This document shows positions 36,202 through 47,439 of a stretch of DNA of 64,000 bases, piece after piece. The DNA is from Schistosoma mansoni (lineage: Eukaryota; Platyhelminthes; Trematoda; Strigeidida; Schistosomatidae), in the NCBI RefSeq assembly GCF_000237925.1, contig NW_017386064.1, positions 1 to 64,000 of the forward strand, written 5' to 3'. The stretch's first letter is position 1. The number at the start of each line of letters is the position of its first letter. Below the pieces are notes generated by a model. That model had not been told where the DNA came from. It worked only from the letters and a program-made list of their open reading frames with translations, and did not search any database. A program made the position numbers and the translations under genes.

Positions 36202-36214
36202 AATCTGTAGGATT

Positions 36215-36817
36215 GTTTATATAATAATAATATTCTAGTGATGAATTAATCAAGTGTAAATGGTAATAAAAGTAATACATTCGGATCAAATTTACCTGTA
36301 AACTGAACATTATTACCAACACGTTGTTAGATTTTTAAGTCAGTACAAAATCATTTGTGTCCTTCTACTGGTTTATTGAAGTTAACATTTCTAAAAATAC
36401 TGATATGCTAAATTAACCATTCTGATATCAATGATCATAAATACAAATGTTAACACAGCGCGGAAGAAAAGTACCGATATTATCTTCGAAAAGAACCAAA
36501 AAATAATTTAAAATAATCAAAGTATCAAGACAAACTAAAAGCATATCGAGTTCTTTCAAAATATAGTTCGAATGTCAGTTTGGAGCCACTTATAATATAC
36601 ATGTTATCAAGATCAATATTGATTCATGTTCATATAATAGCTTCACCTAATTAGCAAATGTGTGGATGTTTTTTGCTGATAACCATGATATAATTCTATT
36701 TTGTGATGGATAAAAATGAAAATATCTCATAAATATGGGAATCCATTTTCAGTTCAGAAAGTTTTAATAGGTCCTAATCATGTCTTGTATGGATATATAA
36801 AATATGATCTACAGTTA
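36215..36817. other. No recognised feature
   Basis: AT-rich intergenic DNA. Confidence 0.4.
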
Positions 36818-36827
36818 AAGTGTAAAT

Positions 36828-37250
36828 TTTAATAGTTGAGATCATGAGTCAATTGAAGTTAGACCAACACCTAGAACCTGGAGGTACTGGACGGCGAATT
36901 CGTCCTATTGTGGGACTCCTCGGCAGTGCGCATCTACGATCCTACCTCGCGAGATTCGAACCCAGGACCTATCAGTTTCGCGCGCGAGCGCTTAACCTTT
37001 AGACAACTGAGCCGGTGTCCAACGGTGTTAATGACTAACTTCAACCAATCCACGAAATTGAGCGGCATATCTGTCATTGTCTTCAGTGAGTTACTATCTC
37101 ACAACAGACCTGGTTGAACTCCACTGGTCACTGCTTCTCACTAGAACTCCAGGAAATACCTCTTGAAGCCAGTCACTAGTGAGCACATGTTGACTCATGA
37201 TCTCAACTATTAAAATTACTATAATATCTACAAAAAACTCCTGATATTTA
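36828..37250. mobile_element. Family B element, inverted two-arm copy
   Basis: Left arm (36828 to about 37120) is minus-oriented and nearly whole: tail, ribozyme, tRNA-like head, leader. A middle piece (37110-37185) resembling 25480-25612 follows, then a short plus-oriented tail arm (about 37186-37250). The 10 bp direct repeat aagtgtaaat flanks the unit (36818-36827 and 37251-37260). Confidence 0.8.
36884..36929 (-). ncRNA. Hammerhead motif (family B), core changed
   Basis: Minus strand: GCACTG stem I, core CCGAGGA (usual CTGAGGA), stem II GTCC...GGAC intact, GAAT in place of GAAA. Likely inactive. Confidence 0.6.
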
Positions 37251-37260
37251 AGTGTAAATG

Positions 37261-38867
37261 TTTATTAGAATCGAAAGCAGAATACATTACAATTTAAAAA
37301 TTAAATACAGTGATATTTACGTAGGATTTGGTTTTAGTAAGTAGTTTCTTTTTTTTCTAAAAAAAATTAGCTGAGTCACTGAGAATTGACTAAAAGAAAA
37401 TTGTCACATTAATGACATTAACAACTGTTAACATTTTATCTTCAAGTAACCTTTGGTTATTTGTTATTACTTCTGTTGTTATAGACATTTTAAAGAAGTA
37501 AGTCATATATGTATGATATTATGATTTACTTTAGTGGTTTATATCTGAATGTTATAATACAAATGATTCAGACTTCTTAATAAGTGAAGTTTAATAGAGT
37601 TTCTAAATTTTTAAAAACTTGGAACAAGGTTATTTTTTACTAGTAATTTGTAATTGTGTAAATTAGATGTTAAGCTGTGAATACAATGAAAGATGTAAAT
37701 AAACATTAATCAGTTCATGCCACTGAACGTAAAATTTGGATAAGTGATAGCATCTTAAAAATGTACTAAATACACATGAAAATATAGCTTTTAGTAATAA
37801 TACATAACTACTGCACATTGGGGAAAATTGACGGTTATTTGAAACAAAGATGGAAGAGAGAGGTTTATACATGGTGAATTAGTTAACGCTGCTGGCAGCA
37901 TTGACAAATGGTAATTCCCAGTTTATACATCATCGAAGAGTACTTCTCAAATAGAATACATTATAACAAAAAGTGATAATTGAACTGACTGAAGAACCAA
38001 AGGGGCAACAACATATTTCTGAATACATCTTATTTTTGTTTTGTAGTTAGAATTCACTGTACAAAAATCTTTGAATCAGAAGTATGACTCTTTAATAAGA
38101 GGGAATATATTGTTTTGAATGAATGTTTTCAATCACTTCTCTCAACAGTGCAGTGAATACTAATGTAAATATTCGTTATTCGTAAAACTATTTTGATGCT
38201 ACTGAAATCAAGAAGTTTTAGCAATAATATGAGATAGTTCCAAATTTTTGAACCATCAGTTTGGTTTAGATAGCCTGTTAGATAGCACAATAATAGCATT
38301 GCTTTGTGTGTGAATAAGTTTGTTTGTAAATGGGATAAGATAAGTTAAATTTTACATTGCTAGTTTCTGATTAATATTAAAAAGCTATTACATATTAGCT
38401 ATGGAAACAATTGAGAGACCTTAGTTATTTCTGTTAGATGTTTTTATTGAAACGAAAAAATACCGTGTTCATGTCAAAATATGCAGTCATCAACTACAGT
38501 CATCATTTGCTCAAAAATCTAAAAACAATGTTTTCTATTTTTGATATTTTATCCCATGATAGTGATAAAATCTAGCTACTTCTATTACCTAACTTAGGAA
38601 GTTCATTTATCGTAACAATATAATGCTTTTCAGCTATTGTTCTATACTCGTCTTTCCCATACTACAAATTCGTGAAATTCGTTAAATTTTTGTAGTAGTA
38701 ACGTTTGGTTTAAAAGATTAGTAAACAGTTTATTCTTCCACTGAGTTCCATTTATTTTTATTCAATGTGGGACAAACTATAAGTTTATATATGTCACACC
38801 TAAACACATTTTATCCATAATTTTCGATATACTTTGGTTTCTAACATCTCGAAACTTTTTAGTGTCT
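37261..38867. other. No recognised feature
   Basis: AT-rich intergenic DNA. Confidence 0.4.
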
Positions 38868-39150
38868 GTTGCTATGTCAAGCCCACACAGTTTATTCTAG
38901 CTTCCGGTCAGACCAGTTTATTCATTCTTCCTGAGTCACATTTTGATCTTGTTAATTATTCGCTTATCAACCTTGAGTGTTTTTTATGAGCGGTAGGTGT
39001 TTGCACATCTTATCCTATTCATCACATGTCGGTAACTTATTTTTGCTTGACTATAAATTTCGATTAACGCTTGTTTAAATTGATCTGGCTCATATGCCTT
39101 CTTCACCGCGTATCATTTCGTTTCGCCTCGTTTCTTTGATCGTCTGCCTG
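38868..39150 (+). repeat. LTR-like repeat, family H, copy 2
   Basis: Diverged match to the minus strand of 20655-20960 (gtaacttatttttgc, cgtttcgcctcgttt). Ends unclear; nature uncertain. Confidence 0.3.
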
Positions 39151-39160
39151 GATCAATGAC

Positions 39161-39163
<3 letters not shown>

Positions 39164-39216
<53 letters not shown>
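39164..39216. repeat. (AT)n microsatellite
   Basis: About 26 AT units. Confidence 0.95.
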
Positions 39217-39219
<3 letters not shown>

Positions 39220-39868
39220 AAACAATTGAAATTTACTTAGGAATAAGGAATGTTGTCTCATGTTTGTTAGTTTTAAATCCTCTTAATATTCCCAGGATTT
39301 AGGACCACTGCATTAAGTGTTCGAACGTCCAAATGTTTTCTTCTTCAGAATACTACTTTAGACATTATTCTGAGAAGTCGCTAATTGAGCATTATAATTT
39401 ATTGTTTATTATCTATAAAGCCACCTAACTTCAAATCAGAACATAAGACTCAATTCAACTACTGTCTAAATAGTACTGTGTGTTTTAATTGCACTATATT
39501 TTCGTTTAGAATGTTGACATATAAAAGTATTCTTGAAGTTTTCGTTTCAAAACAGACCATTTGCTTATATATTTTACCAAAACTTAATACATCAACATTT
39601 AGTCTGACAGTATACAATCGGTCAGGAGAAATTATGAAATTTCCGTATAATTTTGACACTTGTCAGACAGTAGTATAGAAAAAAACATCTTAATCGTCTG
39701 GTCATTTTTTTTATAGTTTCACTTAACTGTGCTACCTTATCAATACAAATAGATCACTATCGAAGGAAACCACTTAAGTTGGAAAATATAAGCTTAAACA
39801 TTTTCAATACTTTTATCAAATAGTAATTGAATAATAAATGATTAGTATGTAGTGCCGTGCTTTATTAA
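39217..39868. other. No recognised feature
   Basis: Contains a 97-codon open frame at 39385-39678, but with no protein-like motif; treated as chance. Confidence 0.35.
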
Positions 39869-40317
39869 TCGTTCACCTTGATAACCACTATAATACCAAT
39901 CTTAACGGTACATAAAATTAGAAGGCAAAGAGGAGCGGCAACTACAGTTTATTAACAATTGACGCAGGCCACAAAATTACAAGCACTGAGCAAATATCCG
40001 CGAGCAGCGAGCAATTACATAGGCAATTTATAGTCAAATTGAACAAGGGCACAGCAAAACAAAACAATAACTGATAATTGCGTGCATATTTATATGGGGA
40101 CGAGGATGAATCATCGAATGATACTTAAGCAACCAACATTTTGGCTAGAGTGTTATGTGCTCTAGTGGTCATAACAGTACAAAGAAATACACGAATTGTT
40201 ACTATTCCAATGACATTATCCGTTATGTTAATAAAAAGGCTTAACCGAAATTGACCATACTCGAAATCGATTGTAGGATAGTTGCTATAATTACGTAAAT
40301 TAATATTATCTATCACA
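39869..40317 (-). repeat. Solo-LTR-like repeat, family D, copy 1 (fossil)
   Basis: About 450 bp, homologous to 60723-61236. On the minus strand it starts TGTG, has a TATA-like ccatataaatatgc, an AATAAA signal (attgttaataaactg), and ends near tatcaaggtgaacga. This LTR-like layout has no internal region beside it. The target duplication is not clear. Confidence 0.5.
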
Positions 40318-40604
40318 ATAGTCTTTTGCTAGCCTGAAAAAACTGTTACTACTTATGGTCAACAGATATACGATAAAATAATTTTGGTTCACGGCTGAGC
40401 CAATGTTTGTTCATAGATTGATTCTTCAACTTATCAATATTTAAGTAAAATTTACTTCTCATTTTATCTTGTGTTATCTAGAGTTTGCTTATTTACTACA
40501 TTATTTTTTCATGGAAGTAATGAATGAATTTACATTTAGAAGTATCTATTCAGTTTAGTGAACAGAATTTCTGTTATTTTTTCATATGACCAAAGCGTTT
40601 GTTA

Positions 40605-41790
40605 CCTGTTATTTACTTACTTTTGCCTTTTATTCCTCATAGAGGAGCATAGGCCGTTCACCAGCATTCTCCAACTATCGAACTCTGTCCTAGACAGTCC
40701 TTCCCAGCTGCTATTCGTCCTTTTCATATCTACTTTCAATTCTCGACCCGGTGTGTTCTTTGGCCCTTCTCTTTTCTGCTTCCCGTCAGGACTCTAAGTT
40801 AGCGTTTACCTCATGATGCAATTTGGAGATTTCCGTAATATACATCCGATCCACCTCCAACGTCTTTTCCTAATTTTATCTTCATGTAGAATTTGGTTTG
40901 TTCTCTCCCATAGTAGGCTGTTGCTGATGGCAATTGGCCAACAGAAATTGAGTATCCTGAGTAGATACTTGCTTATAAACAATTGCACTTTTATGATGAT
41001 GGTTGTGGTAGTTCTCGAAGTTTCAGCTCCGTACAGTAGAACTGTGTTGACGTTCGTATTAAAGATTGTGACTTTGATATTGTTTGGTAATTGTTTTGAG
41101 TTTCATATGTTCTTCAATTGTAGTAATGCTATCCTTGCTTTGCCAATCCTCACCTTTACATCTGCATTAGATCCTCCTTGTTCATCGATGATGGTGTTCA
41201 GGTACGTGAAAGATTCCACATCTTCCAGAATTTCTCCATCAAGTGTGATTGGGTTGGTGTTAGGTGGACCTTCCTTTCTTCCTTGTGTATGTTGAGATCT
41301 ACTGCTGCAGAGGCTCCTGCTACACCAGTTGTCTTCATCTGCATTTATTAATGTGTATGGGATAGATGGGCCAGGCCATATGTGAATCCCAAATCTTATA
41401 GTTGGTCCCGAGCTGTTCATTGTATTCCGTGCTTTACCTCAGATGTCGAGGCCTTCATAATCCAGTTCTCCAAGCACCATCTTGCGGTGTAGTCCGTTGT
41501 ATGAATTCCGGATGATATTGACGATTTTCTGAACTAACAACACCGTAGTGTCGAACAAGTTTCTACAATGTTCTCCTATCCACACTGTCGAATGCTTCCT
41601 CACAGTCAATGAGGTTGATGTATAGTGACGAGTTCCATTCAATTGATGGTCTGTGCATGATCGATCCTTGCGGAATCCGGTCTTTAGATTTTGAAGTAGG
41701 ACGTCTACTGAATCTTTTATCCGATTCAGCAACACTCAGTTGAAAACTTTTCTTGGTACTGACAGTAGTGTGATGCAACTGTTATTGGTA
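40605..41790 (-). mobile_element. RTE-type LINE, 5'-truncated and internally deleted copy
   Basis: On the minus strand: RT motifs CTDHQLNGTRHY, INLIDCEEAFDSVDRRTL and KIVNIIRNSYNGLHRKMVL. It jumps from the middle of RT directly to ELDYEGLDI, so the catalytic FADD part is partly lost. The C-terminal region follows ([40 protein letters not shown]). Frame changes are frequent; dead. The 3' end runs into a gtaa-type tail. Confidence 0.85.
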
Positions 41791-42250
41791 CAGTCATTAT
41801 TGTTATTACTTACTGAACATAACAGATCCAAGTTAAAATTATTATTTCAACGACTTCAAATATATATATATTCTTTGTTCAACCTACAAAAACAATAGTT
41901 AGAATAGAAGAAACAGAGTCAAATACAAATGCTTTATTCCATTAGTTTTGTGTCAGTTACATCCAATCCAAGTCAAATGATTCATAAAGAAATTGTAACA
42001 AATTACATAAGTTAATAAAAAAAGTTGACCATTGACTATTGGATAACTCTTTAATTTATGTACAATGACAGTGACTGAGGAAACTTAATAGAAAAACTAT
42101 CAAAAAATTTTCAGATCACAGTAGAGGTTCAATGAAGAACACTTTTCATTTCATATTTAATTATGGTTAATTATCATGACACAAGATTTATTTTTCATTT
42201 CAGAATCTATTTCATATTCAAGTTTTAAATGACAACTATCACTTCATCTA
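41791..42250. other. No recognised feature
   Basis: AT-rich spacer between the RTE copy and the hammerhead element. Confidence 0.4.
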
Positions 42251-42279
42251 AGCAAAGATGGATAGTGGCTAGCAGTGGA

Positions 42280-42324
42280 ATCAAGGACGCGCGTTTCATC
42301 CTATTTGGGACTCGTCAGCTGGAT
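42280..42324 (-). ncRNA. Hammerhead ribozyme motif (family A)
   Basis: Minus strand: ATCCAG, CTGACGA, stem II GTCC...GGAT (first pair G:U), GAAA, CGCGCGTC, CTTGAT. Core intact. Confidence 0.8.
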
Positions 42325-42564
42325 GTACCTGCATCTCAGAGTCGATGTTCACTCTGGGACTCGAACCCAGTAGCTTGCACTTCAAACGCCATCGCGTTAT
42401 CCACTAAGCTACTGAGTCCTGATAGCCACTTGCTTGTGTAATAGGGTGAAGTTATATTCACTTGTTGCTGTTTTACTTATATCTTCCCATTGTTATATTG
42501 GACTGCAATTGAATAGTTTCATTTTGGCATATGCGCATCCTATGCGGACTGCCTCGATATTGCC

Positions 42565-42764
42565 NNNNNNNNNNNNNNNNNNNNNNNNNNNNNNNNNNNN
42601 NNNNNNNNNNNNNNNNNNNNNNNNNNNNNNNNNNNNNNNNNNNNNNNNNNNNNNNNNNNNNNNNNNNNNNNNNNNNNNNNNNNNNNNNNNNNNNNNNNNN
42701 NNNNNNNNNNNNNNNNNNNNNNNNNNNNNNNNNNNNNNNNNNNNNNNNNNNNNNNNNNNNNNNN
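42565..42764. other. Assembly gap (200 N)
   Basis: Exactly 200 Ns between perfectly inverted sequences; placeholder of unknown true length. Confidence 0.98.
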
Positions 42765-42861
42765 GGCAATATCGAGGCAGTCCGCATAGGATGCACATAT
42801 GCCAATAAGAGACTGATCAATTACAGTTAAATATAACAATGGGAAGATACAAGTAAAACAT

Positions 42862-43335
42862 GTTCATGTTCCTTTCTTCTTCATTTAGGTTTTGTTCTTT
42901 TGCTTTTGATTTTTAAAGAATTTCAATACTACTGAACAGAATATTCATTAAACATTTAACAAAGAAAAATATACAAAGTGAATTTACTTAAAATATATCG
43001 GTAAACTTAGTTTGAATGTAAATTTTTGTAATAATTAGTAAACCTAGTTCAAGGTTATATCCAACTTAGTTTAGTGGAAATCGATATTTCTTTGCACAAA
43101 TATTGTAGAAAATTAGGGAAGTATGTGGAATGAGATGAAGAAAAAACACCCTAAGAAACAAACAACTTTTTTTGATTATAAATTATAAACCTTTTGAAAT
43201 GGTTAACGAACTAAATAAGTGACATATAGAAATTGTTATACTATGAATCTCTTAAAATTGTAAGACAAAAATTAGGAATATACGATTTTTACATTAATAA
43301 GAAATAATGATTCTACAGCTCTATTCCGAATTGTG
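42862..43335. other. No recognised feature
   Basis: AT-rich spacer. Confidence 0.4.
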
Positions 43336-43344
43336 AAAATCTAT

Positions 43345-43521
43345 CCTGGGTTCGAATCTCGCTCGCGAGGTGAGGTCGTGGATGCGCACTGCTGAGGAGT
43401 CCCACAATAGAACGAAACAGCAGTCCAGTGCTTCCAGGTTTTCCCTGGTGGTCTAGCTTCAATTGACTAACGCTTTCAACTACGAAAATACTAAATCTCC
43501 ACAAAACCCCCTCTGATAATA
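43345..43521 (+). mobile_element. Family B element, single arm, 5'-truncated
   Basis: Begins inside the B box (cctgggttcgaatctcgc), then ribozyme and tail to cccctctgataata. Flanked by aaaatctat (43336-43344 and 43522-43530). A single-arm insertion, in contrast to the inverted copies. Confidence 0.8.
43386..43431 (+). ncRNA. Hammerhead ribozyme motif (family B)
   Basis: GCACTG, CTGAGGA, stem II GTCC...GAAC (one mismatch), GAAA, CAGCAGTC, CAGTGC. Core and stem I intact; stem III is weakened. Confidence 0.75.
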
Positions 43522-43530
43522 AAAATCTAT

Positions 43531-45037
43531 TAATCTTTTAAAAGAAATTGTATGCTTATAGATTTTTAACTCTTAACATATTACTTACTAGAAACTATGT
43601 TTTTATAAGTACCGAAAATGATCAGTTTTATATGGAGTTAAAATAAACTCCAAAAGTTGGTCGTATATTCCATTCAAGACTATTGAAAGTTCTTAATATT
43701 CACCAATAATAGGAAACCTTACAGGGAACTGAAACCACACCAGTTTACTGAAGGGTAGAAACTAGCAATTTCGTACAGGTTATATCCAGAACAGTTGTGC
43801 TACATAATATTTAGTACATATTACAACTTTACAGACTTTCAGAATTACAAAAGTAACCTTATATAAAAGGTAAAATAGTCTTTAAAAGATTACTTGAAAT
43901 TTCAAGGACAGTGCTATATTTAACTGATTAGAAGCGGAATGATTTGGATTGTGAGGTAACTAAAACTCAGCAATAAATGCAACTAATATTTAACGGTAAA
44001 ATGGAGAAATCTGGATAAATATCAATGAAGTGAAATGTTTTATTGTCGACGTCGTATTTATAATTTAATTATATCCTCACACTTCTGAAGAAAGAAACTA
44101 AGGTGTACTGGTTGGAAATTCTCAGATTTACTTCGACTTAAATCATCAGTTTCTATTGCGTTGAATTTATGAGATTCATGGTCATAGTGGAGCTTTAAGA
44201 ACATTTGAAATAACAGAACAGTATTGTCAACGTATATCAAGTACTAAACAAAACTATACAGTAAGTTATTTGTGGGTGGCTAACAGGCTTCTCGATTTTT
44301 TTTAAGAGGTTTACACTACACCTGAATGTCATTTTAGATATATTAAAAGAAATAAATTATATAGAAATATAAAAAGAGTACCCATCTTTTCGTTAATAAA
44401 TGATTTCAATTAATCACGAAAATGGCTTTTGTGGATCTCGTTCGAAGATCATTCACATCACTGTCTGAATATGCTTACAAAACAACGGGAAAGTCAGGAT
44501 TTTCGATTTGTTCATCGCCAATTGTTATTGGCCTGTTATAAAAAAGGAATTTATGGCTCATATATCATAATACCAAGTCTAGTGAATGAGGGTTAAGTGC
44601 TCGCATGTGTTTGGCTTCAGTGAATGATAATTGTAGGTTTTAATAGATGACTGTGAGCTCATTTGGTCCAACATTGTTACACACTTTATAAACGTCATCA
44701 AACATTTCTCATTAACAGAGATTTCACAATGAAGATGCAAACTATCTTTTCCTATTCAGTTTTCTAACTGATCTAAACTATAGTAAATGCAATACATGCT
44801 TCAATATTGTTAATTTTAGTTGTAAATATTTACAAATAATGTTCTATTATCTTTCCCCTGAAGTACATTTTTAGTCAGTGTGATATCAATAACTACCATT
44901 TAGAAGGAAAAACAAATACTCTTCATCTCTCATTTGAATAATTCATATGAAATATTTGATTAATGATATATTCTAAATTTGTCATAAGAAACTTAGTGTA
45001 AATTTGCTTAGGTGTTTTGTTTAAGTTGCATTTTGTT
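43531..45037. other. No recognised feature
   Basis: AT-rich intergenic DNA; no supported gene. Confidence 0.4.
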
Positions 45038-45079
45038 TCTTCAGATTATAAGCGAAGATGGATAGTGGCTAGCAGTGGA

Positions 45080-45124
45080 ATCCAGGACGCGCGTGTTATC
45101 CTATTTGGGATTCGTCAGCTGGAT
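45080..45124 (-). ncRNA. Hammerhead motif (family A), stem II A:U, GAAA lost
   Basis: Minus strand: ATCCAG, CTGACGA, stem II ATCC...GGAT (A:U first pair), then AACA for GAAA. Likely inactive. Confidence 0.65.
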
Positions 45125-45208
45125 GTACCTACATCTCAGAGTCTATGTTCACTCTGAGACTCAAACCCAGTACCTTTCGCTTCAACATCAACTCTGAGAT
45201 GCAGGTAC

Positions 45209-45253
45209 ATCTAGCTGACGAGTCCAAAATAGGACAAAACGCGCGTCCTGGAT
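45209..45253 (+). ncRNA. Hammerhead motif (family A), G12 changed
   Basis: CTGACGA, GTCC...GGAC and CGCGCGTC intact; the conserved GAAA reads AAAA. Likely weak or inactive. Confidence 0.65.
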
Positions 45254-45417
45254 TCCACTGCTATCTACTATCCATCTTTGCTTATAATGCCTGTGAATTA
45301 AGGCTATATCGAGGTAATACGCACAGTATGCATATATGCCAATAAGAGACTTATCAATTGCAGTTCTAAACGGGAAGATTCAAATAAATAATACCAAGTG
45401 AATTTGTCTCTTCAGAT

Positions 45418-46836
45418 GTTTGTATAAGTATGACATATATTTACCAATCATACAATCATTTCAAGGTTATTATGTTCTACCAACTGTTGCAATTTTTCAC
45501 ATTGTATTGTATAAATACAAACTTCTCATATTACAATGCATACAGTTATAATCTACTAATCATTTGTAATATAAATTACTTTGATCCATGACTTTTACAT
45601 AATTTCGTTTGTTCATGAATGTTTCATAAGATAAATGAGAATTATGGTTGGCCAGTAATTAAAAAAATGGAGATAAAATGTCCGAATATACCGGAAGACT
45701 ATTTCCTTCCATCTTATGAAATGTAAATCTCAAACTTAACCATAATGAATCATCTTTGGTAATGTTAAATAAGAAATAACGTGACATTATGTCTACTGAG
45801 CTTCTTAAAATAAAAGTTTTCCATGTAAACAATTCATTTACACTGTTTAAAATGTACAAATATATTCGAATGTAGTATCAACAATAAACCATAAAATATA
45901 AATACTATTTTTAAACTACAACTAATAATGTGTAGTATGAAATATGATTCGAAATTCAATAATTATTAAGGCGGTAACCAATTATTTGTAAATGTATTAT
46001 TATTAATTAGATTGATTGACATCATGTTCATTTCTTTATGAGGGCAATACTGATGTTACGGATGATCGACATTTATCAGAAATACAAATATTTTACAATA
46101 TAGATCTGATGAATGAAGTCATCATTAAAATGAATGATGTACGTAATGTTTTATTTCGATAATAAAATAGGCGTTTGTATTCTATCGTTCAATAAAAATG
46201 TAACGACCATATCATCTAAAGACTGTGGTGATCAATAGGCATACAACACAGATGACTGACCTGCAACATATCATGTAGAGAGAAGAGTTAAATATTACTG
46301 GTACGAAAATGGGGAAATAGTGGGTCCTTTTTTTATCAAAAAATACCAACAGTAATGACTTTATGAATTTAATTAAAAAAGTTGTTGTTTTTATAAGTAA
46401 AGACTGTTGTAATCTGTTAGTCAACGAGCTGTATTATATTTTCAACATCAAAGAAATTACCAATGGTTGGAAAGAATGAAATAAAAAAATAACTTGTGTC
46501 ATTTATATTGACTTACTTAAATTTTCGTTACATCTACCCATCTCATATAACAAGAAGTAGGTCATGATCAGTACTCTATTTTGTCAGCAGCGTGAAAAGA
46601 AAACGTACTTGTTGAATGTTTTGATGATAGAGATAAACCTGTAAGTAGATCTCAAATCGTTGCTGTAGATAAGATTTTCCGATTTGAAAATCATGATAAA
46701 ATTGCTTGAAAAATAAATATCTGATTGCAATATGAAAACAATTATGTGACTATTAATCTACTGACTTTCAATGGTAACACTAATTTTCTAAAAACTATAT
46801 GGATGTATGTAACAAGATTACAAGAGAATTAAAGAT
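45418..46836. other. No recognised feature
   Basis: AT-rich intergenic DNA. Confidence 0.4.
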
Positions 46837-46844
46837 GATCTATG

Positions 46845-46980
46845 CGTTTGAAGCGAAAGTTACTGGGTTCGAGTCCCAGAGTGAACATCAACTCTAAGAT
46901 GCATGTACATCCAGCTGACGAGTCCCAAATAGGACAAAACGCGCGTCCTGGATTTCACTGCTAGCCATCTTTGCTTACAA
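46845..46980 (+). mobile_element. Family A element, single arm, 5'-truncated
   Basis: Starts cgtttgaagcg in the tRNA-like head, has a good B box (gggttcgagtccc), the ribozyme, and ends ttgcttacaa. Flanked by gatctatg (46837-46844 and 46981-46988). Shows that ttgctta is a true terminus of the family. Confidence 0.8.
46909..46953 (+). ncRNA. Hammerhead motif (family A), G12 changed
   Basis: ATCCAG, CTGACGA, GTCC...GGAC, then AAAA for GAAA, CGCGCGTC, CTGGAT. Same G-to-A change as the copy at 45209. Confidence 0.7.
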
Positions 46981-46988
46981 GATCTATG

Positions 46989-47439
46989 AGTTTATTCACT
47001 AAAATCTACTTGTTATTTTGAAGTTATATTTAATGTAATATACAAAATATGTGTCATGGAAGATCATATAATAAGTATGATTGATCAAAACAAAAGTACC
47101 TTTAGGCTTCTGGTTTCTTTAAAAATCAACAATTTCTAAATATATTTAAATAAATTTTCTGTCCACAAATTAATATTACAACGTGTGGTATGAAGTTAAT
47201 GTAAACTTTCTATTTAATTAATTCATTAATCAACTAAAAACTTAGAAATCATTGAAATACATACAATACAGGCGGTGAAAGTTACCACGCAAACAAATAA
47301 AAGAAATTTACCGATAAATATGTTTGTTTTGATTATTCATTAAATCGATTTCCTATTGTTATATCCCGTGGAGAATTATAAATGGTAACTCTGAGGACTA
47401 TTTATGGACCAATGTGATATGTATATTTCCTATTGTATA
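46989..47439. other. No recognised feature
   Basis: AT-rich spacer. Confidence 0.4.

Larger units (their letters stand above)
42251..42861. mobile_element. Family A hammerhead element, inverted two-arm copy with internal gap
   Basis: The minus-oriented left arm (42251-42564) is long: ribozyme, tRNA-like head, and on to cctcgatattgcc. The right arm (42765-42861) starts ggcaatatcgagg, the exact inverse of the left arm's last bases, and continues through gacatatgcc-type sequence. 200 Ns lie between, at the point of symmetry. A clear target duplication was not found. Confidence 0.75.
45047..45408. mobile_element. Family A hammerhead element, inverted two-arm copy
   Basis: Left arm (45047-45185) minus: ribozyme and part of the tRNA-like head. 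Right arm (45186-45408) plus: acatcaactctgag, ribozyme, and the long tail to accaagtgaatttg. The direct repeat tcttcagat (45038-45046 and 45409-45417) flanks it, extending to 12 bp with one mismatch. Confidence 0.85.

Noticed and set aside
39385-39678. 97-codon open frame
   Set aside because: Overlapped by an open frame on the other strand, no motif, composition typical of AT-rich noise.
41103-41420. Open frames on the plus strand across RTE copies (for example 40813-41295, 63114-63578, 1188-1439)
   Set aside because: They are antisense shadows of RTE coding sequence on the minus strand.
42242-42888. Target duplication for the inverted element at 42251-42861
   Set aside because: The best candidate pair (acttcatcta / tcttcattta) has two mismatches and lies about 17 bp outside the right end, so it was not counted.
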